This document shows positions 1 to 6,914 of a stretch of DNA of 13,199 nucleotides, piece after piece. Every line of letters begins with the position of its first letter. Within the stretch, counting starts at the first letter, position 1. This DNA is from an uncultured delta proteobacterium (lineage in GTDB: Bacteria; Myxococcota_A; Polyangia; Polyangiales; Ga0077539): NCBI GenBank assembly GCA_903885885.1, contig CAISKJ010000571.1:1-13199 (forward strand), read 5' to 3'. The translations under genes and the position numbers were made by a program. The notes beneath the pieces are model-generated. The model saw nothing but the letters and a program-made list of their open reading frames with translations, ran no database searches and was not told where the DNA came from.

Positions 1-1
1 C

Positions 2-631
2 CTTCTGCCGTCGTGGTACTCAACCATCTTTGGCGTGTGGCACTTCTCGGCCAGCATGGTCGCCCTCTTCGCGACCCTCACGCTCACCACGCTTTGGCTC
101 AGCAAGAAGGGCCTACTCGGTGACGCGGTCACGCTCGAGCACTTTCATGACCTGGGCAAGCTCCTCTTCGGGTTCAACTGCTTCTGGGCGTACATCTCGT
201 TCTCGCAGTTCTTCCTGATCTGGTACGCAGGCATCCCCGAGGAGGCGGATTTCTACCACCTTCGCTGGGGCGGCGGCCCTTGGGTCAATGTCTCCGTGGC
301 CCTCGCCGTGCTGCACTTCATCGTGCCCTTCGTGCTGCTCATGTCGCGCAACGTGAAGCGCAACCTTAGCGGCCTCAAGGCAGGCGCCATTCTCCTGGTC
401 GTCATGCACGTGGTTGAGATGTACTGGCTTGTGCTGCCGAACTATGCCCGCGCCATGGGCATTGCGTCGCGCGAGGCCGCTGCGCTCAGCGTGTCGCCCC
501 TCGACCTGCTCGCCTTCGTAGGCGTCGGTGGTGTCTACCTCGCGGCGGTCCTCTACCGTATGGCGAACCACTCTCTCGTCGCGGTGGGCGATCCTCGCTT
601 CGAGCGCTCGCGTCACTTCGAGAACGCGTAA
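2..631 (+). CDS. actF: Alternative complex III subunit ActF, C-terminal part (5' end outside window)
   Basis: This is the last 209 residues of ActF, an integral membrane, NrfD-like quinone-interacting subunit of alternative complex III, which oxidises quinol and passes electrons to cytochrome c or directly to an oxidase. The frame is open from base 2, beginning LLPSWYSTIFGVWHFSASM, so an internal GTG at 35 is not the start; the gene begins upstream. Recognisable family sequence is the stretch GKLLFGFNCFWAYISFSQFF followed by LIWYAGIPEEADFY, a signature I associate with ActF. Further hydrophobic segments are VSVALAVLHFIVPFVLLMS, AGAILLVVMHVVEMYWLVL and LDLLAFVGVGGVYLAAVLY, giving about five membrane helices in the visible part. 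The C-terminus is a short charged cytoplasmic tail. It lies directly upstream of a caa3 oxidase operon, as in other ACIII-bearing bacteria. The family call is from remembered motifs, not a search; ActC is the main alternative but fits less well. Confidence 0.85.
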   Translation, partial: LLPSWYSTIFGVWHFSASMVALFATLTLTTLWLSKKGLLGDAVTLEHFHDLGKLLFGFNCFWAYISFSQFFLIWYAGIPEEADFYHLRWGGGPWVNVSVALAVLHFIVPFVLLMSRNVKRNLSGLKAGAILLVVMHVVEMYWLVLPNYARAMGIASREAAALSVSPLDLLAFVGVGGVYLAAVLYRMANHSLVAVGDPRFERSRHFENA

Positions 632-646
632 GAGGTTATTGCTCCA

Positions 647-1165
647 ATGGCAACTGACAAGACCGAAGTTCCTGTTGGGTCCGTGATCGGCATCGGCCTG
701 TTGAGCATCGCCTTCGTCGCGGCCGTCCATCAGGGCATCTGGGGCTATTACTACTCGATGTATGGCGAGGAGCAGCAGCGCAAGGTGCTCAGCGTCCAGT
801 CGGGTATCCTCGACCGCGAGCGCTCGGAAGAGACGCAACGGCTGGCCACCATCAACCAGGCAATGCAGCAGGTCGCCACATCGGTTGGTACGGCGCAGCG
901 GCCTGCGTCGATCGTGCCTCGCCCCTCGACCGACCTGCAGGCTCTCCAGGGCTGGCAGCTGAGACCGCGCGTCGTTCCGAATCCGCCGCCCGCGCAAGGC
1001 GACCTTCCCGCCGGTGCAGACACCACCGCTCCGGCGGCTGCCCCGACGCCTTCGGCCGCCATGCCTACGACTGCCGCAGCAGTCCCTGCCGCCGTTGGCG
1101 CCGCCGCTGCGGCCCCGGCTGTAGCGGCCCCTGCGGCGCCTTCAACTGCGAACGGGCACCACTGA
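647..1165 (+). CDS. Small single-helix membrane protein with Ala/Pro-rich tail, between actF and sco
   Basis: A 172-residue protein I do not recognise. It has a short polar N-terminus, one membrane helix at about residues 11-28 (VGSVIGIGLLSIAFVAAVH), a tyrosine-rich stretch (WGYYYSMY, 32-39), then a charged region rich in E, Q and R (41-75) that could be helical or coiled. The end (about 124-168) is low-complexity Ala/Pro/Thr, finishing NGHH. There are no cysteines, so no heme or cofactor site. The ATG is preceded by AAGAGG at 630-635, which overlaps the actF stop; the gap to actF is 15 bp and to sco 7 bp. Position suggests a small accessory subunit of alternative complex III or of the ACIII-oxidase assembly, comparable in place to ActG, but I see no sequence motif that proves this. 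Confidence 0.75.
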   Translation: MATDKTEVPVGSVIGIGLLSIAFVAAVHQGIWGYYYSMYGEEQQRKVLSVQSGILDRERSEETQRLATINQAMQQVATSVGTAQRPASIVPRPSTDLQALQGWQLRPRVVPNPPPAQGDLPAGADTTAPAAAPTPSAAMPTTAAAVPAAVGAAAAAPAVAAPAAPSTANGHH

Positions 1166-1172
1166 GTTTCTC

Positions 1173-2036
1173 ATGGCGACCCTGCGCACCAACCTCGCGA
1201 CGGTCTCAACGCTGACGGCGCTCATGGCGGCTTCTGCCGCTGTGCACGCTCAGGTCAACGTGACGCCTCGCGAGTTGGAACTCATCGGGGTCGATGAGCA
1301 TCTGGGAGCGCGTGTCCCCTTCGAGTCGACCTTCGTCGACCACGAGGGGCACCCGGTGCGCCTGGGGCAGTACTTCAGCGGACGGCGGCCGGTCGTGCTC
1401 AATCTCGTCTACCACCGTTGCACCATGCTCTGCAGCATGGTGCTCAACGCTGTGATCCGTTCGCTGAAGCAAACTCAGTGGACGGTGGGCGAGCAATACG
1501 ACGTGGTGACCATCAGCATCGATCCGCGCGATACGGCGCAGATCGCTGCTAGCAAGCGCGCGCGCGTCCTTCAGGCCTACGGGCGTCCGGCCGCGGCAAG
1601 GGGCTGGCATTTTCTCGTCGGCCCCGAGGCAGAGTCGCGCCGCGTCGCAGATGCGGTGGGGTTTCACTACCGCTTCGACCGTGCGAGCAATCAGTATGCT
1701 CACGCCGCGGTCACAATGCTCCTCACGCCTGATGGGCGCGTGGCGCGTTACCTTTACGGCATCGACTACGCGCCCACAGATGTGCGCGTAGGTCTCCTCG
1801 AGGCGTCCGAAGGTCGACAGGTATCGACCGTCGAGCGACTCATCATGTTCTGTTACCACTACGACCCCCAGGGGCACCGATATGCCCTGGTGGCGCAGAA
1901 TGTCATGAAGCTCGGAGGCGTGGCTACCATGCTGGGCCTCGGCAGCTTCATGTCGGTAATGTGGCTTCGCGAGCGTCGGAAGAAGCGCGACGGCGCGCTC
2001 CCGATCGACGCGCAACGTCCGGTTGAAACGCACTAA
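1173..2036 (+). CDS. sco: SCO1/SenC family copper chaperone for cytochrome oxidase
   Basis: A 287-residue SCO family protein, a thioredoxin-fold copper chaperone that in known systems delivers copper to the CuA site of cytochrome oxidase subunit II. Residues 1-26 look like a Sec signal peptide ending in a VHA cleavage motif. The copper-binding CxxxC motif is present as CTMLC (C83, C87) in the context VVLNLVYHRCTMLCSMV, and the third ligand is likely H177 in YAHAAVTMLLTPDG. After the core there is the sequence FCYHYDPQGHRYALVAQNVM typical of a subgroup with a C-terminal anchor, then a membrane helix at about 249-265 and a basic tail (RERRKKR), so the copper domain should face the periplasm. 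It follows the previous gene by 7 bp with little of a ribosome site, suggesting translational coupling, and precedes coxB, its expected client, by 23 bp. Confidence 0.93.
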   Translation: MATLRTNLATVSTLTALMAASAAVHAQVNVTPRELELIGVDEHLGARVPFESTFVDHEGHPVRLGQYFSGRRPVVLNLVYHRCTMLCSMVLNAVIRSLKQTQWTVGEQYDVVTISIDPRDTAQIAASKRARVLQAYGRPAAARGWHFLVGPEAESRRVADAVGFHYRFDRASNQYAHAAVTMLLTPDGRVARYLYGIDYAPTDVRVGLLEASEGRQVSTVERLIMFCYHYDPQGHRYALVAQNVMKLGGVATMLGLGSFMSVMWLRERRKKRDGALPIDAQRPVETH

Positions 2037-2059
2037 CAACGTGGACGAAGGCTTGTGAG

Positions 2060-3055
2060 ATGAATCACGAACCCACGGTACAAATGCCCGGCCAGTGGTC
2101 TACGTTCGCTCCGAACGTCGACTTCATCTTCTACTTCATCTACTGGATGAGCGTGATCCTCTTTGTGGGGATCATCGGCGCCGCGCTCTACTTCGTCTGG
2201 AAGTATCAGCGCAAGCCCGGTGTGAAGGCAGAGCCGACGGGTCACAACCTGCCTCTCGAGGTCGGTTGGACGGTCGCTCCGGTTTTCTTCCTCGCGCTGC
2301 TCTTCCACTGGGGCTTTCGCGGCTACGTCGACCTCACCGTTGCTCCCGCAAACGCGATGGAGATTCGCGTCCGCGCGCGCAAGTGGTCGTGGGATTTCGA
2401 GTATCCGAACGGCGCCCACGAGACCAACAACCTCCACGTTCCGGTCAACCGCCCGGTGCGTCTCGTGCTTTCGTCCGATGACGTGATCCACAGCTTCTAC
2501 GTTCCTGCCTTTCGCGCCAAGCGCGACGCTGTGCCGGGGATGTATTCGATGATGTGGTTTCAGGCCACCCACGAGGGGACGACAAACTTCTTCTGCGCTG
2601 AGTACTGCGGCGCGGCAGAGACGGCCGCACGCGGCGAGCACGGCGAAGAGGTGTTCTCGGGACACTTCAGCATGATCGGACATGTGGTGGTCGAGAACGA
2701 CGCGACCTTCGCGGCGCACCTCGAGGCCATCAACGGCCCGCCCACGATCAACGGTGTGGTCGCTACGCCCGCGCAGTGGGGCGCTCAACTGTATCGTTCG
2801 TCGCAGTGCTACACTTGTCACTCGGTCGACGGCGCCCCGGGGACGGGGCCGACCTGGCAACACATGGCTGGCCATCCCGTGACCCTCACCGATGGCACTA
2901 CGGTCGATGTTGACGCGAATTACATCCGCGAATCGATCCTGAACCCTCAGGCGAAGATCGTACGCGGCTTCCAACCTGTGATGCCCACGTACCGCGGCTC
3001 GCTCAACGATCGTCAGATCGACGCGCTCATCGCCTACATGCAGAGCCTCCAGTAG
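2060..3055 (+). CDS. coxB: Cytochrome c oxidase subunit II with fused cytochrome c domain (caa3 type)
   Basis: A 331-residue subunit II (also called CtaC). Two N-terminal membrane hairpin helices lie at about 22-47 and 68-88. A periplasmic cupredoxin domain follows with CuA ligands H144 (DVIHSFYVPAF), C179, E181, C183 (FCAEYCG), H202 and M205 (GHFSM). The C-terminal domain (about 235-331) is a class I cytochrome c with CYTCH (C250, C253, H254) and a likely axial Met at 308 (QPVMPTY). It accepts electrons at the heme c and passes them through CuA to CoxA. Unusually, the CuA loop, normally C-x-E-x-C-G-x-x-H-x-x-M, carries about 15 extra residues between G184 and the SGHFSM part. The ATG has GAAGG eight bases upstream. 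It is certainly a CoxB; whether the long loop is common in close relatives is unknown to me. Confidence 0.97.
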   Translation: MNHEPTVQMPGQWSTFAPNVDFIFYFIYWMSVILFVGIIGAALYFVWKYQRKPGVKAEPTGHNLPLEVGWTVAPVFFLALLFHWGFRGYVDLTVAPANAMEIRVRARKWSWDFEYPNGAHETNNLHVPVNRPVRLVLSSDDVIHSFYVPAFRAKRDAVPGMYSMMWFQATHEGTTNFFCAEYCGAAETAARGEHGEEVFSGHFSMIGHVVVENDATFAAHLEAINGPPTINGVVATPAQWGAQLYRSSQCYTCHSVDGAPGTGPTWQHMAGHPVTLTDGTTVDVDANYIRESILNPQAKIVRGFQPVMPTYRGSLNDRQIDALIAYMQSLQ

Positions 3056-3094
3056 GCGCGGCCACCGAAGCGGAACTCAAGAGGAACGCATCCA

Positions 3095-4750
3095 ATGTCT
3101 ACGCACGGTGAAGAAGATCTGCTCAACACGAACTACCTGAAGGCAGGTACGGGCGTGAAGTCGTGGCTCCTCACCCTCGATCACAAGCGGATCGGGGTGA
3201 TGTACCTCGTATCGATCATCATGGCCTTCTTCTTGGGTGGCGTGTTCGCGCTGCTCCTGCGCCTCGAGCTGCTGGCTCCCGGTCGCACCATCATGACGGC
3301 CGCGCAGTACAACCGCGCGTTCACGCTTCACGGCGCGATCATGGTGTTTCTGTTCATCATCCCGTCGATCCCGGCTGCGCTCGGCAACTTCATCATCCCC
3401 GTGATGCTGGGTGCCAAGGACGTCGCCTTTCCGAAGCTCAACCTCCTGAGCTTCTACATCTATGTGATCGGGACGATCTTCGCCCTCTTCAGCATCATCT
3501 CGGGTGCTGTCGATACCGGCTGGACGTTCTACACGCCCTATAGCACCAGCACGAACTCGTCCGTGGTCTCCATGACCATGGCCGCGTTCATCCTTGGGTT
3601 CTCGTCGATCCTCACGGGGCTCAACTTCATGGTCACGGTGCATAAGCTCCGTGCTCCGGGCCTTCACTGGCGGCGTCTCCCCTTGTTCATCTGGGGTATG
3701 TACGCGACGTCGATCATCCAGGTGCTCGCGACGCCTGTGCTCGCCATCACGCTCTTCCTCCTTGCGATGGCGCGCGTGTTCGGGCTCGGCATCTTCGACG
3801 CCTCGCTCGGCGGCGACCCGGTGCTCTTCCAGCACTTCTTCTGGTTCTATTCTCACCCCGCCGTGTACATCATGATCGTGCCGGGCATGGCCGTCGTGAG
3901 TGAGCTTATCGCCACGTTCTCGCGCCGTGCGATCTTCGGCTACTTCGCCATCGCGATGAGCTCCCTCGGTCTCGCCCTCGTCGGCTTCCTCGTGTGGGCT
4001 CACCACATGTTCACGGCCGGCATCAGCGAGTTCGCGGCGATGCTCTTCTCGGCGCTCACGTTCCTCGTCGCCATCCCTTCGGGCGTGAAGGTCTTCAACT
4101 GGACCGCCACGCTCTACAAGGGGTCGATCTGGTTGACGACGCCGATGCTCTACGCCATCGCGTTCCTCATTCAGTTCACCATCGGCGGCCTCACCGGGCT
4201 CTTCCTCGGCACGCTCGCGACGGACATTCACCTCCACGATACCTACTTCGTGGTCGCCCACTTTCACTACGTGATGATGGGCAGCACCGTGATGGCGTTC
4301 CTCGGCGGCCTCTTGTACTGGTGGCCCAAGATCGCGGGCAAGATGTATGATGAAACCATCGCGAAGGTTTCTTTCGCCCTGGTCTTCATCGGCTTCAACG
4401 CGACCTTCCTCGTTCAGTTCATCATGGGCTCGCGCGGCATGCCCCGCCGTTACTACGATTACCTCCCCGAGTTTCGCCCCTACCACGCGTTCTCCACGGT
4501 AGGCTCATGGATCCTCGGGCTGGGTTTCATCGTGTACGCCTACGTCCTCATCAAGTCGCTCCGTTCGGGCCCCAAGGCTCCCCCCAACCCCTGGGGCTCT
4601 GCGGGCTTTGAGTGGGCGAGCGAGTCGCCCCCGGTCCTCGCCAACTTCCGCGAGGTTCCCACGATCACCCGCGGCCCGTACGACTATCACCTCACCACGG
4701 ACGAGGAGCTGTTCGACGGCTTCCCCGAGGACGCGCCCAAGAAGGCGTGA
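3095..4750 (+). CDS. coxA: Cytochrome c oxidase subunit I, A2-type heme-copper oxidase
   Basis: A 551-residue catalytic subunit (CtaD) with about 12 membrane helices, which reduces O2 to water and pumps protons. Metal ligands are all in place: H79 (TLHG) and H391 for low-spin heme a, H389 for heme a3 (VVAHFHYV), and H254, H303 and H304 for CuB, with Y258 the likely cross-linked tyrosine (HPAVY). K332 in SGVKVFNW matches the K-channel lysine. The helix VI motif is FYSHPAVY: the D-channel glutamate of A1 enzymes (HPEVY) is replaced by alanine and the preceding residues are Tyr-Ser (252-253), which defines the A2 subfamily known from Rhodothermus marinus. The start is the ATG with AAGAGGAA at 3079-3086. 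The 39-bp gap after coxB shows no terminator. The C-terminal tail from about 495 is hydrophilic and Pro-rich. Confidence 0.98.
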   Translation: MSTHGEEDLLNTNYLKAGTGVKSWLLTLDHKRIGVMYLVSIIMAFFLGGVFALLLRLELLAPGRTIMTAAQYNRAFTLHGAIMVFLFIIPSIPAALGNFIIPVMLGAKDVAFPKLNLLSFYIYVIGTIFALFSIISGAVDTGWTFYTPYSTSTNSSVVSMTMAAFILGFSSILTGLNFMVTVHKLRAPGLHWRRLPLFIWGMYATSIIQVLATPVLAITLFLLAMARVFGLGIFDASLGGDPVLFQHFFWFYSHPAVYIMIVPGMAVVSELIATFSRRAIFGYFAIAMSSLGLALVGFLVWAHHMFTAGISEFAAMLFSALTFLVAIPSGVKVFNWTATLYKGSIWLTTPMLYAIAFLIQFTIGGLTGLFLGTLATDIHLHDTYFVVAHFHYVMMGSTVMAFLGGLLYWWPKIAGKMYDETIAKVSFALVFIGFNATFLVQFIMGSRGMPRRYYDYLPEFRPYHAFSTVGSWILGLGFIVYAYVLIKSLRSGPKAPPNPWGSAGFEWASESPPVLANFREVPTITRGPYDYHLTTDEELFDGFPEDAPKKA

Positions 4751-4796
4751 TCGACACTCTCCCAGGTCACCCCTCCGCAACGCTGGAAACACGCTC

Positions 4797-5531
4797 ATGA
4801 GCACGGCCTCCTCCACCGAACACGCTGCCGCCTCCCACGGGCACGAACACCCGAAGTGGCTGGCGCACCATTTCGACTCGCCCGCCCAGCAGTTCGACAC
4901 GGCGAAGCTCGGCATGTGGATCTTCATCTGCACCGAGATCCTCATGTTCGGCGGGCTCTTCGTCGCCTATGCGATCTTCCGCGGCCAGGAGCCGCAGATG
5001 TTCCATCAGGCACACGAGCACCTGAACTGGCGCCTCGGGGCGGTGAATACGATCGTCCTCCTGTTCAGCAGCCTCACGGCGGCTCTCGCTGTGCGCCAGT
5101 CGCAGGTCGGTGACCGCAAGGGCACCTCCCGTTACCTGGTGCTCACCCTGCTGTGCGCCTTCGGCTTCCTCTGCATCAAGTACATCGAGTACACCGCGAA
5201 GCTCGATCACGGGCTCCTCCCGGGCCGGTGCTTCGGTCATCCCTGGTTCGGTGATCACTGCATTGGCGGCGGTGCCGCGGTGCTTCCGGCTGCGGTGCAC
5301 GGGCTCTCGACCCGCGCACACATGTTCTTCGCGATCTACTTCATGATGACCGGCCTCCACGGCGTCCACGTACTCGTGGGCATCGGCGTGCTGAGCTGGG
5401 TCTTGATGCGCAACATGCGCGGCGACTTCAGCAAGGGGTACTTCACCGCGGTCGAGATTGGTGCGCTCTACTGGCACCTCGTCGACCTCGTCTGGATCTA
5501 TCTCTTTCCCCTGCTCTACCTGGTGGGCTGA
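4797..5531 (+). CDS. coxC: Cytochrome c oxidase subunit III
   Basis: A 244-residue subunit III (CtaE), which wraps subunit I and helps keep the proton pathway stable. It is the short bacterial form with about five helices (38-61, 80-98, 113-131, 173-203, 224-243). Family sequence is clear: KLGMWIFICTEILMFGGLF, WRLGAVNTIVLLFSSLTAAL, HMFFAIYFMMTGLHGVHVLV and EIGALYWHLVDLVWIYLFPL. The frame is open upstream to 4608 inside coxA, but that part is Arg/Ser-rich shadow sequence, so I chose the ATG at 4797, giving the normal His-rich N-terminus (EHAAASHGHEH). A 46-bp gap separates it from coxA. A loop between helices 3 and 4 holds C145 and C155 with two histidines between (H148, H154), which I do not recall as a family feature. 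Confidence 0.96.
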   Translation: MSTASSTEHAAASHGHEHPKWLAHHFDSPAQQFDTAKLGMWIFICTEILMFGGLFVAYAIFRGQEPQMFHQAHEHLNWRLGAVNTIVLLFSSLTAALAVRQSQVGDRKGTSRYLVLTLLCAFGFLCIKYIEYTAKLDHGLLPGRCFGHPWFGDHCIGGGAAVLPAAVHGLSTRAHMFFAIYFMMTGLHGVHVLVGIGVLSWVLMRNMRGDFSKGYFTAVEIGALYWHLVDLVWIYLFPLLYLVG

Positions 5532-5532
5532 G

Positions 5533-6051
5533 ATGAGCAACCACACAAACGACTCGCATGATCAGGCGCACGGCGACGACCACGAGGAGTGGGATGTCCA
5601 CGCGCACATCACGGACACGAAGTTTCTGGTCGCGATCTTCTCGGCCCTGATCGTCCTTACGGTGATCACCGTGGCGGTATCGCGCGTCGATCTTGGCTCG
5701 GCCAACACCTTCGTCGCCATGCTCGTGGCGACGGTAAAGGCCGGTCTCGTCGCGACCTTCTTCATGCACCTGCGCCATGAGAAGCCGTTCAACACGGTGA
5801 TCTTCATCTCGGCGTTCGTGTTTCTCGGGATCTTCATTTTCTTCACCCTCGACGACCTCTCGACGCGCGGTCGTATCGATCCCGCGAACGGGGTCTCGGT
5901 GTACGCCCGCAATGGCGAACTCGCACCGGGGGGCTTCACCCCGATCGTCACGCCGGAGCACGGCGCTGCTGGCGAGCACGGCGCTGCTGCTGCGGGCCAC
6001 GACGCCCCCGCCGCGGGCCACGATGCGCCTGCCGCGCCGGCCCACCACTGA
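5533..6051 (+). CDS. coxD: Cytochrome c oxidase subunit IV family protein
   Basis: A 172-residue protein of the bacterial oxidase subunit IV (CtaF/CyoD-like) family, a small membrane subunit that stabilises the complex. Three helices are visible at about 31-50, 58-78 and 86-105, and the second carries the conserved stretch VKAGLVATFFMHLRH. The N-terminus is rich in His and Asp (HDQAHGDDHEEWDVHAH). The start is the ATG one base after the coxC stop; an earlier in-frame start inside coxC would only add shadow residues. Family members are usually near 100-120 residues; here about 60 extra residues follow the last helix, ending in a His/Ala/Pro tail with repeated EHGAA and AGHDAPA units. The one-base gap to coxC implies translational coupling. 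Confidence 0.93.
   Translation: MSNHTNDSHDQAHGDDHEEWDVHAHITDTKFLVAIFSALIVLTVITVAVSRVDLGSANTFVAMLVATVKAGLVATFFMHLRHEKPFNTVIFISAFVFLGIFIFFTLDDLSTRGRIDPANGVSVYARNGELAPGGFTPIVTPEHGAAGEHGAAAAGHDAPAAGHDAPAAPAHH
5956..6023 (+). repeat. Short in-frame tandem repeats in the coxD tail
   Basis: Within the 3' end of coxD a 15-base unit GAGCACGGCGCTGCT occurs at 5956-5970 and 5974-5988 (18-base period), followed by GCGGGCCACGA at 5992-6002 and 6013-6023 (21-base period). They encode EHGAA and AGHDAPA repeats. Both periods are multiples of three, so copy number can change without a frameshift. Confidence 0.8.
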
Positions 6052-6083
6052 GCGGCGATTCTCGCGCTCGGTTCTCGCCGCTC
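6050..6083 (+). terminator. Stem-loop overlapping the coxD stop codon, possible terminator or attenuator
   Basis: GAGCGGCGA at 6050-6058 is the perfect reverse complement of TCGCCGCTC at 6075-6083, giving a 9-bp GC-rich stem with a 16-base loop. Its left arm starts on the coxD stop codon (TGA 6049-6051). The stem is followed by a pyrimidine stretch (CTTCTCTCCTGTCCC) rather than a clean T run, so it is not a textbook intrinsic terminator. It may reduce read-through into the lipoprotein gene or protect the 3' end of the oxidase mRNA. Confidence 0.4.
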
Positions 6084-6110
6084 CTTCTCTCCTGTCCCAT
6101 CGTCATCATC

Positions 6111-6911
6111 ATGAACCTCACTCGCGCGGTGCTCACGGCGTTCGCTCTTCTTGCGAGCACCGGGTGCAAGCGCAAGCACGTCACGGTCGCCTCGGTCCAA
6201 GAACTCCCCTATCCCACGTGCACCGATGGCGGCTCATTGGAGGGTGAGGTCATCGCCGCCGGGTCGCTGCGCGCAGGGCCCATTGCGAACGAGCCCTCAG
6301 TCGTAGAGCGCTTCGAGCTCCGCCGCCGTGATTGCCTGTTCGTGCTGACGGCGCGGCAAGAGTGGCTACGACAGTCGTCCGACGTCGAGGTCGTTTACGA
6401 CCGGGACATGATTCCGCTGCGCGCGTGGAAGCGCATGACGATTCCGGGCGTGTCGCGCTCTGATGGCAACGCAGACATTCGTCGGTATGAACTGCGTGGT
6501 CCCGAGGTGACAATTACCCGTCGTGTGGCGGGTGGGCCGCGCACCTACGAGATTCTTCGCGGCGAGCGTCCCACCGTCGTGATCGGCCCCGGGCGTGGAA
6601 CGCTCACGCCGTGGATTCGCCGTGCGCATCTGCAACCCGGAGGCGCTGTTCGCGAGCATGTGCTCGACATGCGTGAGCTCCTCGAGACGCTGCGACCGGT
6701 GACCCTGCGCCGAGACCCCGACCTCTACGTGGCCGCCCTCGGTCGCACGGTGCGCGTGTACACCGTGTATGGGCGCGAGAGCGTTTTCGCCGATGAGACC
6801 GACGCGGTCATCGGCGACCTCGCGGGGATGCTCCCGGCCGATCGGGTCGCGACGCCGGCTCCGCTGCCGATGCCGCGCTACGGCGAGCCCGATCCGGTGC
6901 ATACGCCGTAG
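6111..6911 (+). CDS. Putative lipoprotein of unknown function
   Basis: A 266-residue protein I do not recognise. The N-terminus (MNLTRAVLTAFALLASTGCK) reads as a lipoprotein signal with the acylated cysteine at C19; the lipobox STGC has Ser at -3, which is loose. The mature part has two further cysteines (C37 in YPTCTDGG and C75 in RRRDCLFVLT) that could form a disulfide. It alternates charged and hydrophobic residues in a way that suggests beta structure (for example VEVVYDRDMIPLRAWKRMTI, VRVYTVYGRESVF), with a Pro-rich end. No catalytic motif is seen. The start at ATG 6111 has no clear ribosome site. It follows coxD by 59 bp, across a stem-loop, on the same strand, so it may be a weakly coupled last gene of the oxidase operon or independent. 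Codon use matches the neighbours. Confidence 0.8.
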   Translation: MNLTRAVLTAFALLASTGCKRKHVTVASVQELPYPTCTDGGSLEGEVIAAGSLRAGPIANEPSVVERFELRRRDCLFVLTARQEWLRQSSDVEVVYDRDMIPLRAWKRMTIPGVSRSDGNADIRRYELRGPEVTITRRVAGGPRTYEILRGERPTVVIGPGRGTLTPWIRRAHLQPGGAVREHVLDMRELLETLRPVTLRRDPDLYVAALGRTVRVYTVYGRESVFADETDAVIGDLAGMLPADRVATPAPLPMPRYGEPDPVHTP

Positions 6912-6914
6912 CGG

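Noticed and set aside
3077..4486. 469-residue antisense frame opposite coxA
   Set aside because: Extremely rich in Glu, Arg, His and Asp with no domain; it mirrors hydrophobic codons of coxA.
4608..4796. In-frame upstream extension of coxC
   Set aside because: It lies within coxA and encodes Arg/Ser/Pro-rich sequence unlike any CoxC N-terminus; the ATG at 4797 fits the family.
5458..5532. In-frame upstream extension of coxD
   Set aside because: It lies within coxC; the ATG at 5533 gives the expected polar His-rich start and a one-base junction.
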